Positions 1 to 8,599 of a stretch of DNA of 64,000 nt are shown piece after piece (the stretch's first letter is position 1; each line of letters starts with the position of its first letter). The notes below the pieces were generated by a model that was given only the letters and a program-made list of their open reading frames with translations, ran no database searches and had not been told where the DNA came from. The DNA comes from Pedobacter ginsenosidimutans. Its GTDB lineage: Bacteria; Bacteroidota; Bacteroidia; Sphingobacteriales; Sphingobacteriaceae. Location of the stretch: NCBI RefSeq assembly GCF_001442625.1, contig NZ_LMZQ01000005.1, forward strand, positions 372,001 to 436,000, written 5' to 3'. Position numbers and translations under genes: made by a program.

Positions 1-3000
1 ATTCTGTTTAAATCGAAAAGTATGGCTAAACGTTTTTTACGCTCGTTTTCATTATCGGCATTACGTACCCAAGGTGTTTCTTCTAACAAGATTGATTTGA
101 GCTCCTGGTTTTTCTCCAGGTTGGATAAGAGGGCTTCGCCATTATTTGTATTTTGCCATTGTTCGAAAACGGTTTTAATTTTTGGCGAGGAATTAATAAT
201 ACCTGTGGCAAAACTATTGGCATAAAACCGGCTAAAAGTTTGTTCAGCGCACTCATAGGGGTATTCCATTAAATAAGGTAATGCCTGCACGGCATACCAG
301 ATGGGATTTGAAGTAAACTCGAAAGTTAAGCTCTGGTTGCGTAAGGTTTTTGAAGCTCCTGATTTCTCCAGCTTCTCAAATTCGAAAGTTTTACTGGTAT
401 TACCACGCACGTTTATGGGCATACTTTCGGTAACCAACATGGCATTTGCCAAAACCGGAATGGTATTTTCTTCACCATCGCTAAACTTGCCACTTTGGGC
501 CAAAACTTTGTAGGTAATTGCATTAATTCCCGACGGAATAATTAATGTCCATTTTAAAACCGTATTGTCTGCATCATCAACTTCAAAAGTTTTTTCGTTT
601 TTTTCGTTTGCTCCAAAAATCTGGATCGGTTTAGCCGTTAAGGCATCTGTGAGTGCTAAACTGGCATTGCCGATAAGTTTTTTGCCTGCCAGATTATTTA
701 GTTTGGCGCTTAATAAAATGGTATCCCCTTCGCGGAAAAAACGCGGGGCATTAATGGCAATGGCCAATTGTTTCTGGGTAACCAATTCGTTGGTGATGGA
801 TGCGGTTTTTAAATCTTTGGTATGTGCAAACCCCATCATTTTATAGCGTGTTAAACTTTGCGGGATGGTAAACTCGATCTTGATTTCGCCTTTAGCATCA
901 GTTAACAATTGAGGATAAAAAAATGCAAGCTCGTTAAAGTTGGTGCGTGGGATAATATTTTTGTTTTTAAGGGATTCTATTTCCTGACCTGGTGTTGGAT
1001 CTTTCTGATCAATTGGCGCCCTAGCACTTGAGATTAAATCTTCAATTGCATTATTATCTGCAGCCCTACTGCCATAAATAGCTTCTGTAGCCACACCTGC
1101 TACCTTCCCTTGCAAGCTAGCTGAACCTCTGATCTGTATCGCTGCACTTGTCATCTCCTTTTTCTGCGCCCCATAGCCCACAACTACTACTTCATTTAAA
1201 GCATTCCCATCTTCTTTCAATATTACATCGACCCGTTTTTTATTGCCAATTTTTACAGCATATCTCTTATACCCTATAAAAGCGAAATTCAGTGTCTCCC
1301 CTATTTTAGCATCAATGGTGTAAATGCCAAAAATATTTGTACTTGTAGTAATCTTACCACATTTGATCTGTACACCTGGAACCGGCTCACGCTGACTATC
1401 GAACACCACCCCATAAATTAATTTACCTTTTTCCAGTTCAGCCAGTTTTTTTACAGCTTCGGGAGATAAGCCCTTTCTTTTAGGCCTTTGTAAACTGTTC
1501 ATATAATTACGGTAACCATTGTTGTAACCGCCGTAATAATTGTAACCGAATAAATTAAGATTTTCGTAACCACGTGCAATTACGCCATAATTATTTTCAG
1601 ACCTTAAAAACCATAAATAACCTGCGTTAGCGACATCATTTACATTGAAGTTCCAAGTGTAAAAATAATAGTTAAAGCCTGTTGGTAACTGCGTATTCCA
1701 ATCCATTCTTTTCAGGTCGTCCAAACTTGCGTCGTATAGCGTAGCCACCATTTCGGCCATCTGCTTTTCGCCATTTTTATTACTGATCTGTAGTTTCCAG
1801 CTTTCTTTTTCACCGGGCTGAAGCTTATTTCTAAAGGTTAAAAACTTAACATCTAACTCTTTTTTCGGATCTATAATTTTAACCTGTTGCATAGAACTGT
1901 AAACCATACCTTGATGTACCATGGTAAATTGTACGGCAAAACCATCCTCGTAATTACCTTTCGGTTTAATTTTAACAAAACTTTGTTTTGGCGATAGGTT
2001 AAGCCATACCTTTTCGGCTATACTATCACGATAATAAACTTCATAATAAGCCCTGCTGTTATCGGCTAAGCCTGCCAAGCGGAAAACAGCACTCTCAGTC
2101 GGTTTAATTACGCTTACTTCAGGAGCAATCCATTCGATATTAGATTGTATCGTTGCAGGCGCTTCATTATAGATAACTAAATACTTATCTACTTTAATGG
2201 TATCGTTCTGCTCATTTATGGCTATTAAACTGATTTTATAATAACCTGGTTTTAGATTTTTCTGATTGAAGATTAAATTCCCCCGACCACTTTTAGCAGT
2301 CGGGTTTTGTTTTAATTCTACCGATTTTATTGGCCATTTGGCTACTTCGAGTTCGTTGTTATAATCCTCATCAGGAAACCGCTTAATAAATTCCTCTTTG
2401 CTTAATGCATAGTTTTCGGCATAAAACGGACTCTTGTTCATTAACCTGGATGGCGCTTGCAATAAACTCCATTCTGCCTTAACATTGGCTTTAATAGGTT
2501 CGTTGTTTAAATTGGTTACCCAGAATGGGATACTATCGGTTTTGTTGCTTACATAAATAACCTGCTCGGTACTGATATTAAGATTGATATCTTTTTGCCC
2601 CACATTTATAGTTGTGGTTTTCGTTCGGGTTTCGCCATTTAAATCTGTTACCTCAGTTTCAATTTCATAGCTATAATTTTGTTTGGTATTGGTGGCCTTT
2701 GCAAAAAAGGTAATATCGAATCTGCCACCTGGTTTAGTATTTGTTTTGCCAATGGCAATCTGTTTTCTTTCGCTATATATATTTGAACCATAAATAGCAC
2801 TACGCTGCGTGTAGGTTAAACGATAATCGTACATCGCCCTGTGGAAAACTTTATAATTTACTTTTGCATTATTTACGGAATATCCTGAAAATGAACTGGC
2901 CTTGGCCTGTACTTTAATGCTGTCGTTCAATTTGTAGTGCTGATTAGGCTTATCAAAAACCACTTCGAAAGTCGGTCTTTTATATTCCTCAACCTGTACA

Positions 3001-4997
3001 GCAATACGGCCATAATCGGTTTCAATTTCCATCTGGCCATTTAATTTCCCCATCGGGATACTAAAAGATCCCTGAAAAGTGCCAAAATCATTGCTGGTAA
3101 CATTATTTGATGCTATTTCCTTACCATTCGCATCATTAAAAAATACCTCAAGTGCCTTATTTATTTCTATTTTATTTTTACCATCTTTCGATTGCAAGCA
3201 TATACCCTTGTAATAAATGGTTTGCCCTGGCCGATAAATAGGTCTATCAGTAAAAAGAATTACACGTTCTTTATCATCGTCATCCCGATAGGTATTATAA
3301 TTATTGATGTTTAATTTCAATTCGTCTTTCCCGAAAGTAGCCACCGCAAAAGACATATTCCCATCGGTTTCATTTGTAATTGCATAACCATTTTCATCAG
3401 TGGTAATTAAATCGCCATTAATGTATTTCCGCTTATTATAATCATATCGCTGTTGCTGGATTTTAACATTTTTTAAGGGTGCACCGTTGCTAAGCTGGCT
3501 AACAAAATATTCATGTTTTTCAATATTGCGCCTGTTAATTACAGCCATTGCAGTAACCTTAAAATTAATATTGCTATAAACAGTATCTTTTTGTTCGCGG
3601 TTAACAGTTTGGGCAATCAAGGTATAATTACCAAAGGGTAAACCGCCTATTTTATCAATTAAGGTATGGCTTTGGTAATCGCTGGTTTTGGGTACAATGA
3701 CAAACCATTTTTTGATTACTTTATTCTGATTAAAAAAAGCTAAAAAGTCATCCTTGTTTTTAAACTGTTCGTAATCATTTTGAGGTTCGGGTGCTTTAAA
3801 AAGCCTAATATGTACTGTATCTGTATTTTTATATGATAAATACAACTGTGCAGATTTATCTGGCTGGATATATCCTTTTATTTTAATTGATAATTCGCTG
3901 CTTTTAATCTGCTTGATTAAATTTTCTGCATTTTGCGCGCCTATACTTTTGGGATAGCTATCAACAGCTCTTTTGGCTAAAACAACGGCTGTTAAAAGAT
4001 TTTGTCTGTTGGTATCAACAGGTAATTGCGCATTTTTATGCATAAGGGCCTGTTCATATAAAATATCGGCATAAACTTCAGTTTGATTGCTTTGTTCGGC
4101 TAAATTACTCAAAGCATTATTGTACAATTCCTGATTATCGCCACTAAAATTTCGTTGTATAAATTTTAAGCGTTTTAAATCAACATCGGCCAATGCCGAA
4201 AAGTTATTGCTGTTTTGATGAAATCTGATCAGGTTTTTAAACAACTGCAAAGCTTGCGGTTTAAACAATGTACTGTCATTTGTGAGTTCCATCGCCAAAA
4301 AAGCCTGTCTGCTGCCAAACCAGGCAGCATTGCTCATATCAATTGAGTCATCATCATATTGTGTAAGGTTAATCTGCGTATTGCTAAAAACATCGATGGC
4401 CCGGTGTACAAGCAGATCATACAGCGTTGGCCTATAATTCCGGTTAGTTTTATCACCGGCTAAAACGGCATCCAAAACATCGACTTTAGTTTGTTGCAAA
4501 ATTTCAGCTTCCTTCAACGATAACAGGTAGTATTTTATCGTTTCCTCATTTAGTTTTTTAATGCTCCAGGTTTTAATGTCATTGCCAATATCGCCCTGTA
4601 CTTGTGTCCGCGATCCAATTTGCCACCTATTTTGTTGCAAATAATTCCAATATGTTTCGGCTAAAAGCGATTGTAAAATGCTTTTTTCGGGTTGTTTGGC
4701 ATTGCTGATATCTGTGCGCAGGTCAATCAAAATTTTATCAAAGGCATTCTCTTCTAAATAGCTTTGAAACATCATCCGGTAGATAACCGATTTGATCAGC
4801 AATGGTGCATTGTTCTCTTTCTGTGCCGCTTGATTTATTTTTTCGATCAAAGCCAGGGCATCCTTGGGTTTGGCTTGGTTAGCAAGAGAGTCAACCCGAT
4901 AAAAATCTGCCAGCGTATATTTATGCTGAGCAGAAACACCGAAGGAAAACAAAAAGGTAAAAAGAAATAAAGCGGAGATACGTAATGATATGTTCAT
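1..4997 (-). CDS. alpha-2-macroglobulin family protein with carboxypeptidase-regulatory-like and plug-like insert (partial)
   Basis: The reading frame is open from the ATG at 4997 to the left edge, about 1665 residues, so the C-terminus is missing. It starts with a signal peptide (MNISLRISALF..., cleavage near VSA-Q). A helical, repeat-like N-terminal region comes first, then MG-type beta domains. A Tyr/Gly/Asn-rich stretch follows (about 1145-1175), then a carboxypeptidase-regulatory-like domain (about 1195-1265). Next comes a SusC-type signature LNEVVVVGYGAQKKE near residue 1270, then an A2M domain. The thioester motif CAEQ (Cys1583) is present in the context YPYECAEQTF, so trapping chemistry is plausible. 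Bacterial A2M proteins are envelope proteins thought to trap proteases. No beta-barrel is expected in this architecture, so the plug signature is not that of a transporter. The thioester-domain remainder and C-terminal domain should lie left of the window. Family call is firm; role is inferred. Confidence 0.9.
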   Translation of the reverse strand, partial: MNISLRISALFLFTFLFSFGVSAQHKYTLADFYRVDSLANQAKPKDALALIEKINQAAQKENNAPLLIKSVIYRMMFQSYLEENAFDKILIDLRTDISNAKQPEKSILQSLLAETYWNYLQQNRWQIGSRTQVQGDIGNDIKTWSIKKLNEETIKYYLLSLKEAEILQQTKVDVLDAVLAGDKTNRNYRPTLYDLLVHRAIDVFSNTQINLTQYDDDSIDMSNAAWFGSRQAFLAMELTNDSTLFKPQALQLFKNLIRFHQNSNNFSALADVDLKRLKFIQRNFSGDNQELYNNALSNLAEQSNQTEVYADILYEQALMHKNAQLPVDTNRQNLLTAVVLAKRAVDSYPKSIGAQNAENLIKQIKSSELSIKIKGYIQPDKSAQLYLSYKNTDTVHIRLFKAPEPQNDYEQFKNKDDFLAFFNQNKVIKKWFVIVPKTSDYQSHTLIDKIGGLPFGNYTLIAQTVNREQKDTVYSNINFKVTAMAVINRRNIEKHEYFVSQLSNGAPLKNVKIQQQRYDYNKRKYINGDLITTDENGYAITNETDGNMSFAVATFGKDELKLNINNYNTYRDDDDKERVILFTDRPIYRPGQTIYYKGICLQSKDGKNKIEINKALEVFFNDANGKEIASNNVTSNDFGTFQGSFSIPMGKLNGQMEIETDYGRIAVQVEEYKRPTFEVVFDKPNQHYKLNDSIKVQAKASSFSGYSVNNAKVNYKVFHRAMYDYRLTYTQRSAIYGSNIYSERKQIAIGKTNTKPGGRFDITFFAKATNTKQNYSYEIETEVTDLNGETRTKTTTINVGQKDINLNISTEQVIYVSNKTDSIPFWVTNLNNEPIKANVKAEWSLLQAPSRLMNKSPFYAENYALSKEEFIKRFPDEDYNNELEVAKWPIKSVELKQNPTAKSGRGNLIFNQKNLKPGYYKISLIAINEQNDTIKVDKYLVIYNEAPATIQSNIEWIAPEVSVIKPTESAVFRLAGLADNSRAYYEVYYRDSIAEKVWLNLSPKQSFVKIKPKGNYEDGFAVQFTMVHQGMVYSSMQQVKIIDPKKELDVKFLTFRNKLQPGEKESWKLQISNKNGEKQMAEMVATLYDASLDDLKRMDWNTQLPTGFNYYFYTWNFNVNDVANAGYLWFLRSENNYGVIARGYENLNLFGYNYYGGYNNGYRNYMNSLQRPKRKGLSPEAVKKLAELEKGKLIYGVVFDSQREPVPGVQIKCGKITTSTNIFGIYTIDAKIGETLNFAFIGYKRYAVKIGNKKRVDVILKEDGNALNEVVVVGYGAQKKEMTSAAIQIRGSASLQGKVAGVATEAIYGSRAADNNAIEDLISSARAPIDQKDPTPGQEIESLKNKNIIPRTNFNELAFFYPQLLTDAKGEIKIEFTIPQSLTRYKMMGFAHTKDLKTASITNELVTQKQLAIAINAPRFFREGDTILLSAKLNNLAGKKLIGNASLALTDALTAKPIQIFGANEKNEKTFEVDDADNTVLKWTLIIPSGINAITYKVLAQSGKFSDGEENTIPVLANAMLVTESMPINVRGNTSKTFEFEKLEKSGASKTLRNQSLTFEFTSNPIWYAVQALPYLMEYPYECAEQTFSRFYANSFATGIINSSPKIKTVFEQWQNTNNGEALLSNLEKNQELKSILLEETPWVRNADNENERKKRLAILFDLNR

Positions 4998-5149
4998 AAG
5001 ATGGCTTTGCGTTTTAATATAGATGGGCAGAACGTAAAAATTCCATAAGCGGTTAAAATTTTATCTGATTATTATACTAATCTAACTATAACTGAACTAA
5101 ATGTTACAAGTAACAAACATTAAGGTTTTTAACATTCGAAGCATAACAT

Positions 5150-5157
5150 TATCTTTG
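5150..5157 (+). promoter_or_regulatory. -7 box of ribH promoter (TATCTTTG)
   Basis: TATCTTTG fits the Bacteroidota -7 consensus TAnnTTTG. A T-rich -33-like tract (TTTTT, 5126-5130) lies about 20 bases upstream. The box ends only four bases before the ribH ATG at 5162, so the transcript would have almost no leader. Confidence 0.45.
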
Positions 5158-5161
5158 CCCC

Positions 5162-5653
5162 ATGTCAACACAATTAAAAAATCTATCTGATTTCTCTCAC
5201 ACCACCGTTCCTAATGGAGCAAACTATAAATTCGGAATTATTGTAGCCGAATGGAATGCCGAAATTACCGGTGCTTTGTACAATGGTGCATTAAAAACAT
5301 TGTTAGCTAATGGTGTTGCCGAAGAAAATATAATTTCTTTACCTGTACCGGGAAGTTTCGAATTAACAGGTGGTGCAGAAATTCTATTAAGCAAAAGAAG
5401 CGATATAGATGCTGTAATTTGTTTAGGATGCGTGATTCAGGGTGATACCAAACATTTCGATTTTATTTGCGATGCAGTAGCACAGGGTATAACCAATGTT
5501 GGCATTAAATACAGTAAACCAGTTATTTTTGGTGTTTTAACTACCAATAACTTAGAGCAGGCACAAGATCGTGCTGGTGGCAAACATGGCAACAAAGGCG
5601 ATGAGGCTGCTATTACAGCGATTAAAATGGCTGATTTTTCTGCTCAAATTTAA
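5162..5653 (+). CDS. ribH: 6,7-dimethyl-8-ribityllumazine synthase
   Basis: The enzyme condenses 5-amino-6-ribitylamino-uracil with 3,4-dihydroxy-2-butanone 4-phosphate to give lumazine, the penultimate step of riboflavin synthesis, in the cytosol. The 163 residues match the family length. Visible family motifs are the substrate-binding [13 protein letters not shown] near the N-terminus, the loop [10 protein letters not shown], the phosphate-binding and catalytic region [16 protein letters not shown], with the catalytic His in TKHFD, and FGVLTTNN followed by the [14 protein letters not shown] tail. The gene stands alone, divergent from the upstream A2M gene across a 164-bp spacer that holds its promoter. 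No riboswitch-like structure was recognised upstream. It is followed by a small lipoprotein gene and ytxJ on the same strand. Confidence 0.96.
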   Translation: MSTQLKNLSDFSHTTVPNGANYKFGIIVAEWNAEITGALYNGALKTLLANGVAEENIISLPVPGSFELTGGAEILLSKRSDIDAVICLGCVIQGDTKHFDFICDAVAQGITNVGIKYSKPVIFGVLTTNNLEQAQDRAGGKHGNKGDEAAITAIKMADFSAQI

Positions 5654-5767
5654 ACTTGCGTTTTAATAATTATTTGTAACTTAGAAGTTTAAAAAATTAT
5701 CAGATCCGATGAAATCATCATGACCAGTTCATGATCGCTTCATTACCATTGAAACAAACTTATGCAG

Positions 5768-5890
5768 ATGAAAAAAGTAGCCATTTTATTATTGGCGGTG
5801 TTTTGCACCATTACCATTTTAGAATCCTGTTCTTCTAAGCTTTGTCCTGCTTATGGATCTTATCCTGAAGGAAAACGCAGAAGAAATTAA
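5768..5890 (+). CDS. small conserved-looking lipoprotein (40 aa)
   Basis: A 40-codon frame starts at ATG 5768 (an alternative in-frame ATG lies at 5762) and reads MKKVAILLLAVFCTITILESC, a lipoprotein leader with lipobox LESC. A mature tail of 20-odd residues follows, ending in the basic GKRRRN. The mature part carries a second Cys and a Pro/Tyr/Gly-rich segment (KLCPAYGSYPEGK). It sits between ribH and ytxJ on the same strand, 115 and 90 bases away. The leader and clean stop argue for a real gene that automatic callers may miss because of its size. Function unknown; an envelope location is the only supported inference. Confidence 0.6.
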   Translation: MKKVAILLLAVFCTITILESCSSKLCPAYGSYPEGKRRRN

Positions 5891-5979
5891 CCGCTTTATT
5901 CGCAATCTTCATATTCAGGTCATTTACAGAACTTTATTTAACTGTAATTGTTGTCCTGTAAAACAATACGTATAATATC

Positions 5980-6312
5980 ATGACTTGGGTTAACTTAACT
6001 TCAATAGAACAGCTTGACGAGATCAAGAATGCAAGCGGTTTTAGCCTTATTTTTAAGCACAGCACACGTTGCTCAATTAGTTTAATGGCTAAAAAGAACT
6101 TCGAATTTGACTGGGACATCATTCCGGCAGACACAAAACTTTACTTTTTAGATTTAATTAGCTATCGTGATATTTCCAACCAGATTGCCGAAATCTTTCA
6201 GGTAGCGCACCAATCACCACAGATCTTATTAATTAAGGATGGCGAGTGTGTATTGGAGGCATCGCACAGTGATATTTCTGCCGATGAAGTTGCAGAAGTA
6301 ATTGCGGCTTAA
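5980..6312 (+). CDS. ytxJ: YtxJ-like bacillithiol-system thiol protein
   Basis: This is a 110-residue thioredoxin-fold protein. The hallmark FKHSTRCSIS near residue 26 matches the FKHS-T-CPIS active-site region of YtxJ, here with a single active-site Cys (C-S instead of C-P). The rest follows the family pattern: DLISYRDISNQIAEIFQVAHQSPQILLI and an ADEV C-terminal helix. In Firmicutes and Bacteroidota that make bacillithiol, YtxJ is proposed to act as a monothiol bacilliredoxin removing bacillithiol from protein thiols. No other bacillithiol gene is in the window. A rho-independent hairpin follows at 6331. The family is confident; the biochemical role is inferred from relatives. Confidence 0.85.
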   Translation: MTWVNLTSIEQLDEIKNASGFSLIFKHSTRCSISLMAKKNFEFDWDIIPADTKLYFLDLISYRDISNQIAEIFQVAHQSPQILLIKDGECVLEASHSDISADEVAEVIAA

Positions 6313-6330
6313 TCATAAAGTATTTTTCAC

Positions 6331-6366
6331 AAAAGAGGGTATTCAAGCAATTGGATACCCTCTTTT
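6331..6366 (+). terminator. rho-independent terminator after ytxJ
   Basis: A GAGGGTAT...ATACCCTC stem with an A-run before and TTTT after, 18 bases behind the ytxJ stop. The flanking A and T runs make it usable on either strand. Confidence 0.8.
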
Positions 6367-6498
6367 GTTTGGTAAGAATATGGTCCGGTTTGCTATCGGT
6401 TACTGTAGTCCTGCTGTAAACTGTAGTCCCGATTTTTTCAATCGGGGCCTGCCTTTCCCATCAGGTTTATTAAGATAAGGCCTGTGAAGAGAAAACAC

Positions 6499-6571
6499 CA
6501 AACGTTCCTACGGAACGAAAAAACCATTTTTCCTTATATATTACCCACGATTCGTTCCGTAGGAACGTTTG
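6499..6571. repeat. 73-bp inverted repeat with 21-bp perfect arms
   Basis: Two perfectly complementary 21-base arms (6499-6519 and 6551-6571), each containing the smaller palindrome GTTCC-tac-GGAAC, enclose a 31-base AT-rich spacer. The rest of 6367-6640 shows no gene. The element is a dispersed-repeat type rather than a terminator, since no T-run follows. Confidence 0.75.
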
Positions 6572-6642
6572 ATGATATCGATGGTTAATTATTTATCGGA
6601 TTTCTGTCTGTGGAGACACAGGCCGAGAAAATACCGCCCAAC

Positions 6643-6675
6643 AAAAAAGGTCCCGATTTTGTATCGGAACCTTTT
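6643..6675 (-). terminator. rho-independent terminator of mqo
   Basis: On the minus strand the stem AAGGTTCCGAT pairs with ATCGGGACCTT (one G-U), followed by a run of six T. It begins 21 bases beyond the mqo stop. Confidence 0.8.
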
Positions 6676-6696
6676 AAAGATTTATTGCTGTTTCGG

Positions 6697-8214
6697 TTAA
6701 GCAATTACAGCATTTTCTATTTTCAATATTTTTGAAGTTTTATTTCTGGTTTCTTTACAAAGATCAGCATCCTGAGCAAGTGATTTTCCATAAGTAGGAA
6801 TCATTTCTTTGATTTTCGCCTGCCATTCTTCTGTGGCCAGATCATCAGCGAAACAACGGTTTAACAGATCGAGCATAATAGAAACAGCTGTTGATGCACC
6901 AGGAGAAGCGCCCAACAAAGCAGCAATAGAACCATCAGCAGCACTTACTACCTCGGTACCGAATTCTAAAATACCGCCTTGTTTTTCATCTTTTTTGATT
7001 ACCTGAACACGTTGCCCGGCATATTCCAATTCCCAATCTTTAAGTTCGGCGGTTGGTAAATATTCTTTCAACGCTTCCAATCTGTCTTCTGGCGACTGCC
7101 TAACCTGCTCAATCAAATATTTTGTTAAATCGAGGTTATGTAATCCGGCAGAGAGCATCGGACGGATATTATTAAATTTAATTGATTTTGGTAAATCCAG
7201 GAATGAACCATTTTTAAGGAATTTAGTAGAAAAACCAGCATAAGGGCCAAACAACAATGCCTGTTTGCCATTAATCATTCTGGTATCTAAATGTGGAACC
7301 GACATTGGTGGCGCACCAACCGCAGCCTTACCATATACCTTTGCATGGTGTTTTTTAATAATTTCCTCATTGGTACATTTCAGCCATTGCCCACTTACAG
7401 GGAAACCTCCAAAACCTTTTCCTTCAGGAATATCTGATTTTTCCAGTAACGGCAAAGAACCACCACCGGCACCAATAAATACAAATTTAGCTACACGTTT
7501 ACGTTTATCGCCGGTTTCTAAATCTTTAACTTTTACAATCCAGTTGCCGTCTTTATTCTTTTTCAGGTCACGGATTTCGTGATTGAAATGCAGATTAACA
7601 TTGCTTTGTTCCTTTAAGTTGTTAAACATATCACGGGTTAAGGTTCCGAAATTAACATCGGTTCCCAGATCCATCTTTGTTGCTGCAACTTTTTCGCCCT
7701 TTTTACGGCCATCCATTATTAAGGGTGCCCAGTTTTTTACAAGCTCAGTATCCTCGGTATATTGCATGTCGCTAAACAGATCACATTGGGTCAATGCATC
7801 GTAGCGTTTTTTAAGGTACTCTACATTCTTTTTCCCCCAAACAAAACTCATGTGAGGAATATTGCGGATAAAATTACAAGGGTCAGAAACCAATCCCTTG
7901 TTCACTAAATATGACCAAAATTGTTTAGAAACTTCAAAATGTTCTGCAATCTGAACCGCCTTTTTTATTTCAACCGTACCATCCTTCTTTTCGGGTGTAT
8001 AGTTTAATTCGCAAAAAGCAGAGTGTCCCGTTCCGGCATTATTCCAGGCATCAGAACTTTCTGCCGCCGCAATATCTAAACGTTCGTAAATTTCTATGCT
8101 TAAATTGGGCTCTAATTGTTTTAACAAAACACCCAGGGTTGCACTCATGATGCCAGCCCCTATTAAAATTACATCAGCGTCAGTTTTACCAACTGTCTTT
8201 TTCTTTTTTGTCAT
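6697..8214 (-). CDS. mqo: malate:quinone oxidoreductase
   Basis: FAD-dependent peripheral membrane enzyme that oxidises malate to oxaloacetate and passes electrons to quinone, replacing or supplementing NAD-malate dehydrogenase in the TCA cycle. The 505 residues match the family length. The N-terminal dinucleotide fold is ILIGAGIMSATLGVLL (about residues 16-31), followed by the conserved ESSDAWNNAGTGHSAFCELNYTP. Later family segments are FIGAGGGSLPLL, GFGGFPVSGQWL and the C-terminal GASPGASTAVSIMLDLL. A basic KKKK N-terminus precedes the fold. The gene is monocistronic: its own terminator lies downstream and 385 AT-rich bases separate it from the divergent lipoprotein gene. Confidence 0.96.
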   Translation of the reverse strand: MTKKKKTVGKTDADVILIGAGIMSATLGVLLKQLEPNLSIEIYERLDIAAAESSDAWNNAGTGHSAFCELNYTPEKKDGTVEIKKAVQIAEHFEVSKQFWSYLVNKGLVSDPCNFIRNIPHMSFVWGKKNVEYLKKRYDALTQCDLFSDMQYTEDTELVKNWAPLIMDGRKKGEKVAATKMDLGTDVNFGTLTRDMFNNLKEQSNVNLHFNHEIRDLKKNKDGNWIVKVKDLETGDKRKRVAKFVFIGAGGGSLPLLEKSDIPEGKGFGGFPVSGQWLKCTNEEIIKKHHAKVYGKAAVGAPPMSVPHLDTRMINGKQALLFGPYAGFSTKFLKNGSFLDLPKSIKFNNIRPMLSAGLHNLDLTKYLIEQVRQSPEDRLEALKEYLPTAELKDWELEYAGQRVQVIKKDEKQGGILEFGTEVVSAADGSIAALLGASPGASTAVSIMLDLLNRCFADDLATEEWQAKIKEMIPTYGKSLAQDADLCKETRNKTSKILKIENAVIA

Positions 8215-8599
8215 CTTAGCTTAAAGGAGTTACAAATTTAGAATGATTTTAAACATCCTACGAATTTTAGGCCATTAAATCTGAAAAAATTGCTAAAAAA
8301 TTAGAAATACCTCTCTCTTTTTGACATGTTCTAATCAAATTTTAATCCAAAAATTAGTTTGGTCAATAACAAAGCAAATAGAACATAAAACTGATCACAG
8401 AAACCTATTATTGATTTGCTAATCTTACCATCTATTTCCTTTAAAAATTTATCATTTTACTTTTAAACGCTCAAAAAAATTAAAATTTCGATAATTGAGA
8501 AATGTACTGAAAGGCTAAATTTGGAAGAATCTGCGTTTTTCATTTTTTTTCTTTCCTAAAATGTTAGTTTTATACATCTATTTGTTCAAAACATGCCTC
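8215..8599. other. 385-bp AT-rich divergent spacer
   Basis: No gene or repeat is seen. It must hold the divergent promoters of mqo (minus strand) and the lipoprotein gene at 8600 (plus strand). The sequence is strongly AT-rich with several A/T runs. No confident -33/-7 pair could be assigned by eye. Confidence 0.5.

Noticed and set aside
1..4997. Several short plus-strand frames across the A2M gene
   Set aside because: They are antisense shadows of the long minus-strand frame, with no leader, domain or conserved pattern.
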